From NCBI GenBank assembly GCA_026645735.1, contig JAPKMT010000018.1, positions 1 through 52,847 of the forward strand: DNA of 52,847 nt. The letters run 5' to 3'. Positions 18,087 to 25,361 of this stretch are shown here, piece by piece. Numbering within the stretch: the stretch's first letter is position 1; the number at the start of each line of letters is the position of its first letter. The DNA comes from Flexilinea sp. GTDB taxonomy: Bacteria; Chloroflexota; Anaerolineae; Anaerolineales; Anaerolineaceae. A program made the position numbers and the translations under genes. The notes under the pieces are model-generated. The model was not told the origin of the DNA. It ran no database searches and was given only the letters and a program-made list of their open reading frames with translations.

Positions 18087-18238
18087 GCAATGTAATTTCT
18101 TCTAATTCTTAATAATATTCAGCAGCAAAAAAGGATCAAATCTTCTTGATGAACATCCGCACTGAATTTCCACAATTCAAAGACACAATTTTTCTTTTCA
18201 ATTGTATACGATATTTCTGTTTTCATTGTTGCGATATC

Positions 18239-18278
18239 CAGCGATTCGAAATATGGAAAGAAATATTTAGAATCGCTG
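18239..18278. repeat. Minimal 40-bp MITE-like element with perfect 9-bp duplication
   Basis: CAGCGATTCGAAATATGG at the left and ATATTTAGAATCGCTG at the right are joined by only a few bases; the hairpin core is absent. TGCGATATC is present immediately before (18230-18238) and after (18279-18287), a perfect 9-bp duplication. This defines the element ends and duplication length very clearly. Confidence 0.82.
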
Positions 18279-18306
18279 TGCGATATCAGAACCGGCAATT
18301 CGCAAT

Positions 18307-18436
18307 AGGAGGTAGATTCTGTCTCCCTTGTACACCAAACCATTCAAAATTTTGAATGACGGATCAAGAACGTAAACCTCCTGAGCTCGAAGAAAAAATC
18401 CTTCTTTTTATAGATTTTGATGCTGTGAGGTTTTTT
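18307..18436 (+). ncRNA. Candidate structured RNA with alternative pairings
   Basis: AGGAGGT (18307-18313) can pair with ACCTCCT (18376-18382), enclosing a perfect 18-base palindrome CATTCAAAATTTTGAATG (18341-18358). Alternatively AACCTC (18375-18380) can pair with GAGGTT (18427-18432), which is followed directly by TTTT (18433-18436), like a terminator. The two pairings exclude each other, as in attenuators. No plus-strand gene follows, so if real it would be a small RNA. It is not a recognised family, and no promoter was identified. Confidence 0.25.
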
Positions 18437-18468
18437 AATAACAAGAATTTCAAGTAATTAAATGACAA

Positions 18469-18507
18469 AGGCGCATCATTTAATCCGATAAGATAAAAAA
18501 TGCGCCT
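18469..18507. repeat. Inverted repeat upstream of the nadK gap RNA
   Basis: AGGCGCAT (18469-18476) and ATGCGCCT (18500-18507) are perfect 8-base arms around a 23-base loop. On the minus strand it follows the translin gene by about 100 bp and is followed by TTTGTCATTT, so it could be a weak terminator for ssb-translin. Confidence 0.35.
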
Positions 18508-18608
18508 GGTAATAATTCTGAAGAATTTTCAAGTATGGGAAAAATTTCCCATTGTTCGAAAGAGCAGACTGAATGGCAAATTGCTGCGAATCCAGGATCT
18601 CAGGAAAA

Positions 18609-19259
18609 TCAGGGTTTTTTTTCAGAAAACGCGTCAACTGCTAACTGCAGCATTGATTTTAATTTTTCTTCTCGCAGACTGAGTGTTAAATCAGCCCTTG
18701 TTCTTTCAACAATTCCGCGAAGCAAATCTGTCTGTCTCCGCAATCCATTAGTTACTGCATCCGGATAATCCATCGTAATCATAATGGAATAGATATCATC
18801 CATCAGACCTAAAAGATTTTCAGCATCATCCGAATAACCCATACGGAGTATATCCATACAACGACGGCGTAACTCACCCGGAGTTTCTGCCATACCGCGC
18901 AAAAAAGTTGCATAAGGAATTCCTAACTCGTCAGGAGTTGGAATCATTTTCCCTTCAATCAATGCACAGGTTAACGTTGCTTCGCAAAATTCTTTAATCG
19001 CATCCTGGGTATATCCCGCATAATAAAGATCAGGGAATTCTCTCAATCCACTTTGCAGTTTTTCAACAATTTGTCTTGCCTGATCTAAATGTTGATGGGC
19101 TAATTCATTTTCATTTCGATGGATTGCCCGGATTGAGTTCGCTGCATGCCTGGTTAATTCGCGTGCCAGCGTTAAAGCTGTATCGCGGGCTGATGTTCGC
19201 GCTTCAAAATCTTTATAAGCCATTTCGGCAATTTCAAGTATTTTTTCTGAGGTATTCAT
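18609..19259 (-). CDS. Translin/TRAX-family protein (bacterial)
   Basis: 216 aa, nearly all alpha-helical and without membrane segments. The middle matches the translin/TRAX pattern: AIKEFCEATLTCALIEGK (about 87-104) corresponds to the EYVEA helix of TRAX, including two glutamates (E90, E93). TFLRGMAETPGELRRRCMD (about 118-136) corresponds to the DYLLGVADLTGELMRMCIN segment of human TRAX, and TNGLRRQTDLLRGIVERTRA to the YDGLK...VEE segment. In eukaryotes the translin-TRAX complex (C3PO) is a single-strand nucleic acid binding octamer with RNase activity carried by acidic TRAX residues, which appear conserved here. Its ATG overlaps the ssb stop (TAATG at 19257-19261), so it is translationally coupled to the single-strand DNA binding protein. 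The family call is from memory of the motifs. Confidence 0.78.
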   Translation of the reverse strand: MNTSEKILEIAEMAYKDFEARTSARDTALTLARELTRHAANSIRAIHRNENELAHQHLDQARQIVEKLQSGLREFPDLYYAGYTQDAIKEFCEATLTCALIEGKMIPTPDELGIPYATFLRGMAETPGELRRRCMDILRMGYSDDAENLLGLMDDIYSIMITMDYPDAVTNGLRRQTDLLRGIVERTRADLTLSLREEKLKSMLQLAVDAFSEKKP

Positions 19260-19690
19260 TAGAATGGAATGTCATCCTCTTCAATGGCAGGTTCGCTATA
19301 TTCCGGGAAACCGCTGGAATTATTCGCGGATCCTTCGCTTTCTGAGCGGGTTACCAAAGAACGAATCGTTACTGCATTGATCTCATAGGACGCAGAGGTT
19401 GTTCCATCACTTCTGTTCCATATTCTCGGTCCACCGGTTGTAGCATCCGGAACTAAACGGCCTTCAATCAGGACTTTGTTCCCCTTCTTTAAGTAATTAT
19501 TTGCATATTCAGCTAATTTTGACCAGCAGCTGACTCGAAACCAAATCGTTTCCTTAACCATCTGCCCCTGTGCATTGTTGTATTGGCGGCTTGATGCCAC
19601 GCTAAAGGATGTTACAGCTACACCTGAAGGGGTATATCGCATCTCTGGATCACGTCCGATATTTCCGGCCACAATAATTGTATGAAACAT
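19259..19690 (-). CDS. ssb: Single-stranded DNA-binding protein
   Basis: 143 aa. OB-fold with IIVAGNIGRDPEMRYTPSG at residues 5-23 and ETIWFRVSCWSKLAEYANNYL. An acidic tail ends EEDDIPF, the hallmark tip that recruits repair and replication partners. A strong ribosome site (AGGAGG) precedes the ATG. It is not in the usual rpsF-ssb-rpsR context; instead it is coupled to the translin-family gene. A MITE-like copy and a terminator hairpin lie between it and the predicted promoter at 20043-20070. Confidence 0.97.
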   Translation of the reverse strand: MFHTIIVAGNIGRDPEMRYTPSGVAVTSFSVASSRQYNNAQGQMVKETIWFRVSCWSKLAEYANNYLKKGNKVLIEGRLVPDATTGGPRIWNRSDGTTSASYEINAVTIRSLVTRSESEGSANNSSGFPEYSEPAIEEDDIPF

Positions 19691-19773
19691 AATCTTTTCC
19701 TCCTACTCAGTCTATAGAGCCAAATCCAGTTATCACTATTGTATCAATAAAGTCAATAATACAGATAGACATC

Positions 19774-19896
19774 CAGCAATTCGAAATATGAACCAATCTT
19801 TCGAATCGATCGAGAAAAAAAGTTGTTGTGTGGTTTTTGCACGAAGCGCAAAAACCACACAACAACATATACTTCTTCGCATTTTTCGAATTACTG
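19774..19896. repeat. MITE-like element, copy 4 (123 bp)
   Basis: It starts CAGCAATTCGAAATATG and ends TTTTTCGAATTACTG. The core stem of 21 bp (19822-19842 with 19846-19866) has one A/C mismatch and a GAA loop. Flanks ATAGACATC and ACCGACATA match at 6 of 9 positions (core GACAT), a probable worn target duplication. It lies in the ssb leader region. Confidence 0.78.
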
Positions 19897-19942
19897 ACCG
19901 ACATACAGGTTCCCATTTTTCAATGAATGATACAAATTGGAT

Positions 19943-19994
19943 TAAAAAAAGGAGTGCCGCCTTCAAATTTTTTTGCAAAAATGAAAAGGCGGCA
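19943..19994 (-). terminator. Intrinsic terminator upstream of ssb
   Basis: On the minus strand a 9-bp GC-rich stem (plus-strand arms TGCCGCCTT 19955-19963 and AAGGCGGCA 19986-19994) is followed by CTCC and seven T. It lies about 45 bp after the predicted start of the 20043-20070 promoter and before ssb, so it would end a roughly 90-nt transcript or act as an attenuator. Confidence 0.65.
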
Positions 19995-20042
19995 TGGAAA
20001 AAGATAAAAAGAAGAATTTTGCTTTTGCTGTCCCTGTCCAAT

Positions 20043-20070
20043 ATTATATTACATTTGTCATATTATGCAA
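20043..20070 (-). promoter_or_regulatory. Sigma70-like promoter upstream of ssb
   Basis: On the minus strand, TTGCAT (20065-20070) and a perfect TATAAT (20043-20048) are spaced by 16 bp. It reads toward ssb, about 350 bp away, with a terminator hairpin and a MITE-like copy in between. Confidence 0.6.
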
Positions 20071-20105
20071 GTCGTTTTTATGACAAGTGTCACATTTTCA
20101 TGACA
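20055..20105. promoter_or_regulatory. Cluster of TGTCA half-sites (putative operator)
   Basis: TTGTCATA (20055-20062) and TATGACAA (20079-20086) are perfect 8-base inverted arms bracketing the -35 box. TGACA-AG-TGTCA (20081-20092) is a second perfect inverted pair, and another TGACA lies at 20101-20105. Four half-sites within about 50 bp suggest binding of a dimeric regulator. The regulator is unknown. Confidence 0.45.
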
Positions 20106-20193
20106 GCCATTTTCTGTTATGTAAAAAAATCTACCTTATTCAATTTTTCTTTTTCCTCCCCCAGCTGAACATACGATGAAATTTGTATTTCTT

Positions 20194-20239
20194 TAAAAAA
20201 ATACAGAGGCAGCAAAAAAAACTTTGCACCTCTGTATTT
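20194..20239 (-). terminator. Intrinsic terminator of the mmd operon
   Basis: On the minus strand, AAATACAGAGG and CCTCTGTATTT arms (plus 20229-20239 and 20199-20209) form an 11-bp stem followed by a T-run (plus 20194-20200). It begins 13 bp past the mmdB stop. The opposite strand also has T after the stem, so it may work both ways. Confidence 0.85.
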
Positions 20240-20252
20240 TGATTCTATTTAA

Positions 20253-21386
20253 TTAAATCAGACTTTGTACAAGAGCCAGTAAAACACCGCCAGCCACAAC
20301 AGAACCCAGCTGTCCGGCAGTGTTTGATCCCATAGCATGCATTAAAATGAAGTTATCCGGATCATCTTTCAATGCCATTTGAGCAACAATACGACCCGAC
20401 ATCGGGAATGCACTGATGCCGCATGCACCAATCAACGGGTTAATCTTACGTCCGCTGATCACTTTCATGAATTGACCAAAAAGAACGCCTGCGGCTGTAT
20501 CCAATATGAAAGCGAGCAATCCTAAAATCAGAATAAAAAGAACGTCCGGTTTCAGGAAACTTTCGCCAGTCATTGTCGCACCTACCGCGAGGCCCAGGAA
20601 AAGCGTGGACACATTAATGATTTCATTTTGAGCAGCTTTGTCCAAACGAGGTACGACACCGCTCTCTTTCATTAAATTCCCCAGCATCAGTGCAGCAATT
20701 AATGGAGCAGCAGCAGGAGAAATAATGCTGATTGCAATTGTGACAAGCATCGGGAAAACAATCACTGCGCGGTCGGAAACCGGTCGTGCGGCATAATCCA
20801 TGTGGATTTGCCGATCTGCTTTGGAGGTTAATGCTTTCATGATCGGTGGTTGAATAATCGGAACCAAGCTCATGTAGGAATATGCAGCAACAGCAATAGG
20901 ACCTAAAAGATGCGGAGCAATTTTTGAAGTAACATAAATTGCCGTCGGTCCGTCAATAGCACCAATCGTACCGATGGAGGCTGCTTCCGCCAAACCCCAG
21001 TTTAGTCCGGGAATATACTTTGCAAGGATGCAGCCTAAAATTAATGTTCCATATATACCGAACTGTCCCGCAGCACCTAAAATTACCATTTTCGGCATCG
21101 CAAGCAGCGGGCGGAAATCGATCATGGCGCCAACTCCGATGAAGACAAGGAGCGGGAATAATTCAGTCTCAATGCCGGCCTGATACAAAACTTTCATGAA
21201 ACCGGTATTGATCGACATACCCAGGTTAGCCAGGATACAGCCGAATCCAATAGGCAGCAACAAATTTGGCTCATATTCTTTAATGATCGCCAGACCGATT
21301 AATACCAGTCCAACACAAATCATGACAATATTTTGCCAGCTTAATGCCAGAAATGAAGAGCTGATGAAACTACCAAAGTTACCCAT
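20253..21386 (-). CDS. mmdB: Sodium-pumping decarboxylase beta subunit (MmdB/OadB family)
   Basis: 377 aa, highly hydrophobic with about nine to eleven membrane helices. It has the OadB/MmdB/GcdB hallmarks: LLLPIGFGCILANLG near residue 40, GVGAMIDFRPLL, a Gly/Ala-rich AASIGTIGAIDGPTAIY segment and a C-terminal GNTAGQLGSVVAGG-like motif (seen here as GSNTAGQLGSVVAGGVLL). This subunit couples decarboxylation of carboxybiotin to Na+ export. It is last in the mmdA-mmdD-mmdC-mmdB order and ends at a strong terminator. AAGAGGAAAT precedes its ATG. Confidence 0.95.
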   Translation of the reverse strand: MGNFGSFISSSFLALSWQNIVMICVGLVLIGLAIIKEYEPNLLLPIGFGCILANLGMSINTGFMKVLYQAGIETELFPLLVFIGVGAMIDFRPLLAMPKMVILGAAGQFGIYGTLILGCILAKYIPGLNWGLAEAASIGTIGAIDGPTAIYVTSKIAPHLLGPIAVAAYSYMSLVPIIQPPIMKALTSKADRQIHMDYAARPVSDRAVIVFPMLVTIAISIISPAAAPLIAALMLGNLMKESGVVPRLDKAAQNEIINVSTLFLGLAVGATMTGESFLKPDVLFILILGLLAFILDTAAGVLFGQFMKVISGRKINPLIGACGISAFPMSGRIVAQMALKDDPDNFILMHAMGSNTAGQLGSVVAGGVLLALVQSLI

Positions 21387-21398
21387 AGTAATTTCCTC

Positions 21399-21809
21399 TT
21401 AATCAGCGAATGACAGCAACACCTGCCCATGAGTTACTGTATCACCTTTGCCGACATTGACAGAAGCGACTGTTCCCGCATGCATCGCTGTGATGTTATT
21501 CTTCATTTTCATTGCTTCCAAAACAAATAAAACATCACCTTTTTTGACTGTCTGGCCAACTGTTACATTGATTTCCTGGATAACACCAGGAATGGGAGCT
21601 TTCACTACATCAGTACCGACTGCTGCAGGTTTAGCAGGAGCTGGAGCGGTGGCAGGAGCTGCGACAGGTGCTGCAACAGCGGCACGAGGCGCATTATCGG
21701 AATAGACGCTAAATTCAGTTCCTTCCACATTGACAATCATCGGATTCGCATTGGGATCTGCAATTTCCACAGCAAAAGTTTTACCTTCAACCTTAATATT
21801 AAGCTTCAT
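21399..21809 (-). CDS. mmdC: Biotin carboxyl carrier subunit (gamma) of decarboxylase
   Basis: 136 aa. An N-terminal region of about 45 residues is followed by an Ala/Pro-rich flexible linker (AAVAAPVAAPATAPAPAKPA), then a biotinyl domain (about 68-136) with the biotin-attachment site VLEAMKMKN (biotinyl-lysine in MKM). It carries the carboxyl group from the carboxyltransferase to the membrane subunit. AAGGAG precedes the ATG. It is 12 bp from mmdB and part of the four-gene pump operon. Confidence 0.94.
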   Translation of the reverse strand: MKLNIKVEGKTFAVEIADPNANPMIVNVEGTEFSVYSDNAPRAAVAAPVAAPATAPAPAKPAAVGTDVVKAPIPGVIQEINVTVGQTVKKGDVLFVLEAMKMKNNITAMHAGTVASVNVGKGDTVTHGQVLLSFAD

Positions 21810-21872
21810 ATGAGCAACTCCTTAATTTATTTTTTTTCTTTTTCGCTATTTTTGGCGAAACAAATTATTTTT

Positions 21873-22169
21873 TTATTTCTTTACGGATGCAACACTTGCA
21901 GCAGCAGCAGCGATTTTCATTTTCAGGTCGTAATCCTGAATTGATGCAACAGCCGCCGCAGCAGCCCGCATCTTTAATTCATCTTCACTGACTGAAGCAA
22001 CCTCAAGTTGTTCAATTTGTTCAGCTTCTTCTGCAGCTTTAGCAGGGTCCTTAAGAAACCTTACTAATAACTCCATCACACCCCATAAAATAAAAAGGGA
22101 GATGAACAAGATCACCATACCGATCAAAGTGATCATCAAAGATTGGGTAATTATTCCAGCATTATCCAT
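21873..22169 (-). CDS. mmdD: Small membrane subunit (delta, OadG-like) of decarboxylase
   Basis: 98 aa from ATG 22167-22169. One membrane helix (about residues 8-35, TLIGMVILFISLFILWGVME) is followed by a charged region and a C-terminal tail with a duplicated Ala-rich motif (EDELKMRAAAAAVASI, then YDLKMKIAAAAASVASV). OadG/MmdD-type subunits hold the soluble carboxyltransferase and biotin carrier on the membrane subunit. A longer open frame to 22244 overlaps the end of mmdA and lacks a ribosome site, so the shorter start is chosen. The Ala-rich tail is typical of the delta subunit of methylmalonyl-CoA decarboxylase. Confidence 0.8.
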   Translation of the reverse strand: MDNAGIITQSLMITLIGMVILFISLFILWGVMELLVRFLKDPAKAAEEAEQIEQLEVASVSEDELKMRAAAAAVASIQDYDLKMKIAAAAASVASVKK

Positions 22170-22203
22170 ATATGTATTTTTCTTCCTTTCTAACCGGTTT
22201 TCA

Positions 22204-23751
22204 TTAGACCGGCATATTTCCATGTTTCTTAAGATCCCGCTCAATTTTCTTGAAACGGATTCCGGATAAAGCAGCGATAATCTTCAGACGAGTTTCTTTT
22301 GGCTCAATAATGTCATCAATATAACCGGCTTCAGCGGATATGTATGGATTCAAGAATTTTTTCCGATATTCATCAACCAGTCGGTCATGTTCGGCTTCAG
22401 GATTTTCAGCCTCATCAATTTGTTTTCGAAAGAGAATTTTCGTTGCACCTTCCGGTCCCATCACAGCCACTTCCGCACTTGGCCAGGCAAAGGTAATATC
22501 AGTCCCCATCATCTTGCTGCCAAGCACGATGTAAGCACCGCCATATGCCTTTCGAATAATCACAGTGATTTTCGGTACTGTTGATTCAGAATATGCATAC
22601 AATACTTTCGCACCGTGACGTATGACGCCATGATGTTCCTGATAAATTCCCGGAAGAAATCCCGGGCAATCAACCAAGGTAACAATCGGCAGATTGTAGC
22701 AGTCGCATGTCCGAACAAAGCGGGCAATTTTATCCGAAGAATCGATATCCATCACACCAGCAATTTTTGCAGGTTCCTGGGCAACGATTCCGACACCCTT
22801 CCCATTGAAACGTGCCAGCCCTATGATGCAATTCGGCGCAAAATCTGCCTGCAGCTCCAGAAAACTTTCTTTGTCAACAATCTTATCGATGACAGCATGC
22901 ATGGAATAGGGTTCTGATGGATCGTCCGGTACCATTGAATTCAGAGACTCCTCCATCCGATCCGGTGCATCCTCTGTTGGAACAACAACTGCTTTTTCAA
23001 GCGCATGATTGGGAAAATAAGAAAAGACTTTCCGACAGAGCTGCAGCACTTCTTCATCGGTATTTCCAGCCAAATGGGCTAAGCCACTTTTCATGAGGTG
23101 TGTTTCACTGCCACCCAAATTTTCGGCATCGATCACCTCTCCTGTCACGGATTTCACCACGTCCGGCCCGGTTAAAAACATGAATGATTTTTTGCGAGTC
23201 ATGATGATAAAATCAGTGGCAGCAGGAGAATAAGCAGCGCCGCCGGCGCAAGGGCCCATGATCAGGCTGATTTGTGGTACAAGCCCTGAAAGCCTGGTTG
23301 TCCGCAAAAAGATGCCGGCATAGCCGGCCAGACTGACAATGCCCTCCTGAATTCTGGCTCCGCCGGAATCAATGATATGAATTACAGGTGCTTTGTTTTC
23401 AAAAGCAAGATCCATCATACGGCAGATTTTTCTGCTTTGCATTTCACTCATCGTTCCGCCATAAACAGTAAAATCTTGCGCATATACATAGATAAGCCGA
23501 TTGTCAATGGTCCCGAAACCGGTTATAACACCATCACCATGAATCTTTTCTTTTTGGTCAAATCGAGAAAGAATATAGGATTCCAATTCCTGAAATGAAC
23601 CGGCATCGAGTAGATGCTCAATCCGTTCCCGGGCAGTCAGTTTCCCTTTCGCATGTTGTTTCGCAATCCGTTCCGAACCACCGCCTTCCAAAACTTCCTG
23701 TTTGCGTTTCTTCAGTTCTGCAATCCGGAGATCATTAGGCAATTTTTCCAT
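22204..23751 (-). CDS. mmdA: Methylmalonyl-CoA decarboxylase carboxyltransferase (alpha) subunit
   Basis: 515 aa, typical of MmdA/PccB carboxyltransferases, with two crotonase-like halves. Motifs: YAQDFTVYGGTMSEMQSRKI, HIIDSGGARIQEG (oxyanion loop), MGPCAGGAAYSPA in the N half; LVDCPGFLPGIYQEHHGVIRHG, KAYGGAYIVLGSKMMGTD and WPSAEVAVMGPEGA in the C half. It transfers CO2 from methylmalonyl-CoA to biotin, giving propionyl-CoA. The partner set (delta, biotin carrier, membrane beta) makes a Na+ pump rather than a biosynthetic carboxylase. It is shorter than typical GcdA, so methylmalonyl-CoA is preferred over glutaconyl-CoA. Confidence 0.9.
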   Translation of the reverse strand: MEKLPNDLRIAELKKRKQEVLEGGGSERIAKQHAKGKLTARERIEHLLDAGSFQELESYILSRFDQKEKIHGDGVITGFGTIDNRLIYVYAQDFTVYGGTMSEMQSRKICRMMDLAFENKAPVIHIIDSGGARIQEGIVSLAGYAGIFLRTTRLSGLVPQISLIMGPCAGGAAYSPAATDFIIMTRKKSFMFLTGPDVVKSVTGEVIDAENLGGSETHLMKSGLAHLAGNTDEEVLQLCRKVFSYFPNHALEKAVVVPTEDAPDRMEESLNSMVPDDPSEPYSMHAVIDKIVDKESFLELQADFAPNCIIGLARFNGKGVGIVAQEPAKIAGVMDIDSSDKIARFVRTCDCYNLPIVTLVDCPGFLPGIYQEHHGVIRHGAKVLYAYSESTVPKITVIIRKAYGGAYIVLGSKMMGTDITFAWPSAEVAVMGPEGATKILFRKQIDEAENPEAEHDRLVDEYRKKFLNPYISAEAGYIDDIIEPKETRLKIIAALSGIRFKKIERDLKKHGNMPV

Positions 23752-23794
23752 TCATAATATTCTACCCTAAAACCGGATTTTCTGAAAAAAAATA

Positions 23795-23916
23795 CAGTGA
23801 TTCGAAATATGGGGAGAATTACTTGATGTTGTGTTGTTTTTGCGCTTTGTGCAAAAACAACACAACATCAAGTTTTCTCTTTTTCTCAAAAGGCTTTTCC
23901 AAATTTCGAATTACGG
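23795..23916. repeat. MITE-like element, copy 5 (122 bp, reverse orientation)
   Basis: It begins CAGTGATTCGAAATATGG and ends AAATTTCGAATTACGG (final CTG changed to CGG). Stem of 25 bp with one G/T pair (23821-23845 with 23849-23873). The asymmetric CTCAAAAGGCTTTTCC block lies on the right rather than the left, so it is inserted opposite to copies 1, 2 and 6. AAAAAAATA precedes (23786-23794) and follows (23917-23925) it: a perfect 9-bp duplication, though in low-complexity sequence. It lies between the divergent mmdA and rplS genes. Confidence 0.82.
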
Positions 23917-24035
23917 AAAAAAATATCTTTCCGTAAGCAATTTTATGGATAACGCTATTTTTTCTTAAAAATAAGGTATCCTTACGCTTCGATGCAGTTG
24001 TGTGAAAAATTCTGTAAACGCTTTTTGCCAGGCGC

Positions 24036-24064
24036 TTTACATGATTGCCGGAATATGCTATAAT
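24036..24064 (+). promoter_or_regulatory. Sigma70-like promoter of rplS
   Basis: TTTACA (24036-24041) and a perfect TATAAT (24059-24064) are separated by 17 bp, with TGC just before the -10 box (extended -10). It is the best promoter in the window. Confidence 0.8.
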
Positions 24065-24127
24065 CCCTTTTCGCGCGAAAACTGCGCGTATATCGATGCA
24101 ACCCTTTGCAAGGATTAGGTGTTTATT
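24065..24127 (+). promoter_or_regulatory. Short leader of rplS with GC-rich palindrome
   Basis: About 55 nt of leader contains TTTTCGCGCGAAAA (24068-24081), a perfect palindrome, and a second CGCG-type segment (CTGCGCG, 24082-24088) that could compete with it. Ribosomal protein L19 leaders with regulatory hairpins are known in other phyla; that comparison is an inference. Confidence 0.35.
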
Positions 24128-24472
24128 ATGACAGATATTTTACGAAGTATTGAAGCCCCGATCAATCCCAATATTCCGGATTTACTTCCGGGTGATGGTG
24201 TTTCCGTTCATGTGAAAATTAAAGAAGGTAATCGGGAACGTATTCAGGAATTTAAAGGCATCGTCCTTTATACCCATAACAACGGTACAAATTCCACATT
24301 CACTGTTCGTCGTCTCGCATCCAATGGTATAGGTGTTGAACGTACTTTCCTTACCCGTTCTCCTCGCATTGACAAAGTAGTTGTTGAACGACACAGCAAG
24401 GTTCGCCGCGGTCGGCTTTATTTCTTACGGGATCGCAGCGGAAAAAGCGCTCGCCTCAAACAAAAATTTTAA
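24128..24472 (+). CDS. rplS: 50S ribosomal protein L19
   Basis: 114 aa from ATG 24128, with AGGTG 6 bases upstream; an in-frame GTG at 24119 would sit on the ribosome site. Conserved L19 segments: GDGVSVHVKIKEGNRERIQEFKG, GIGVERTFLTRSPRIDKVVVERHSKVRRG split across the middle and the C-terminal LYFLRDRSGKSARLKQKF. It lies at the interface of the two ribosomal subunits. It is a monocistronic unit with its own strong promoter and terminator, away from the usual rpsP-rimM-trmD context. Confidence 0.97.
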   Translation: MTDILRSIEAPINPNIPDLLPGDGVSVHVKIKEGNRERIQEFKGIVLYTHNNGTNSTFTVRRLASNGIGVERTFLTRSPRIDKVVVERHSKVRRGRLYFLRDRSGKSARLKQKF

Positions 24473-24521
24473 TCCAGATTGTGCGGGTTGCGCGAGAAAT
24501 ATATTTTCTCAAAACTGGATA

Positions 24522-24553
24522 AACAGGAGTGGTAAATTCACTCCTGTTTTTTT
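24522..24553 (+). terminator. Intrinsic terminator of rplS
   Basis: AACAGGAGTG (24522-24531) and CACTCCTGTT (24539-24548) form a 10-bp stem with a 7-base loop, followed by a T-run. Its position about 50 bp after the rplS stop is typical. Confidence 0.9.
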
Positions 24554-24622
24554 ATTATTTTTATTAAACTGTTTGGTACAATCATTTTCACAAAATCATC
24601 CATTCAAAAACGAGTTCAATCA

Positions 24623-25357
24623 ATGAATCATACAAGACCAGCGATAGCAATTATATGTAATCAGGATTTTCCGGACAATCCGGATGAATCCCTTTATAAC
24701 GATGTCAGCAATCGTTATACAACAGCAATTTTAAATGCTGGTGGACTTCCTGTTTTGATTCCCGTTGAGTTTCCTATAACAGCACTACAATACTTAAGAG
24801 AATCCTTTGATGGGGTTTTCCTGATTGGCGGCGGGGATGTCGCTATAGAACGGTTCGGAGGAAAAATCCACCCGTCCATTTCATTACCGAATCATGCAAG
24901 GGATTTTCTCGAAATTGAAATTACGAAATATGCGATTGAAACTGTCTGGCCGATTCTCGGCATCTGCCGCGGAATTCAGTCCATGAATGTCGCATTGGGA
25001 GGAACACTTTATACCGATATTGCGGATCAGGTTCCGAATACGGTTCGCCATAACTGCACAAAGGAAACACCACGCAATCAAGCGGTGCATACTGTACAAC
25101 TGAAATCCCAGTCACGTCTTGGAGAAATTTACGGCAAAACCTCGCTTGATGTCAATTCATTTCACCATCAGGCAATCCATACGGTTGCAGCCTTGTTTAC
25201 ACCGGTGGGAATGACACCGGATGGATTGATCGAGGCAGTGGAAATTCATGATCATCGTTTTGCCATCGGAGTACAATGGCATCCGGAATGCATGCAGGAT
25301 AATCCGGATCAAATTAAATTATTTGCCGCATTTGTGAAAGCTTGTCAGGCGCTTTGA
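24623..25357 (+). CDS. Class I glutamine amidotransferase-like peptidase C26 (gamma-glutamyl-GABA hydrolase family)
   Basis: 244 aa. The C26 pattern is clear: FLIGGGDVAIERFGG (about 73-87), nucleophile cysteine in ILGICRGIQSMNVALGG (about 111-127), VNSFHHQAIH and the catalytic HxE in IGVQWHPECMQDN. Such enzymes (PuuD-like) cleave gamma-glutamyl amide bonds, for example gamma-Glu-GABA. The gene ends 4 bp before folKP and is probably co-transcribed with it. Because the neighbour makes folate, a gamma-glutamyl hydrolase acting on folate polyglutamate is possible but unsupported by motif. Confidence 0.85.
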   Translation: MNHTRPAIAIICNQDFPDNPDESLYNDVSNRYTTAILNAGGLPVLIPVEFPITALQYLRESFDGVFLIGGGDVAIERFGGKIHPSISLPNHARDFLEIEITKYAIETVWPILGICRGIQSMNVALGGTLYTDIADQVPNTVRHNCTKETPRNQAVHTVQLKSQSRLGEIYGKTSLDVNSFHHQAIHTVAALFTPVGMTPDGLIEAVEIHDHRFAIGVQWHPECMQDNPDQIKLFAAFVKACQAL

Positions 25358-25361
25358 TTTT

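Noticed and set aside
22170-22244. Upstream extension of mmdD
   Set aside because: It overlaps the end of mmdA and would put a charged stretch before the membrane helix; no ribosome site.
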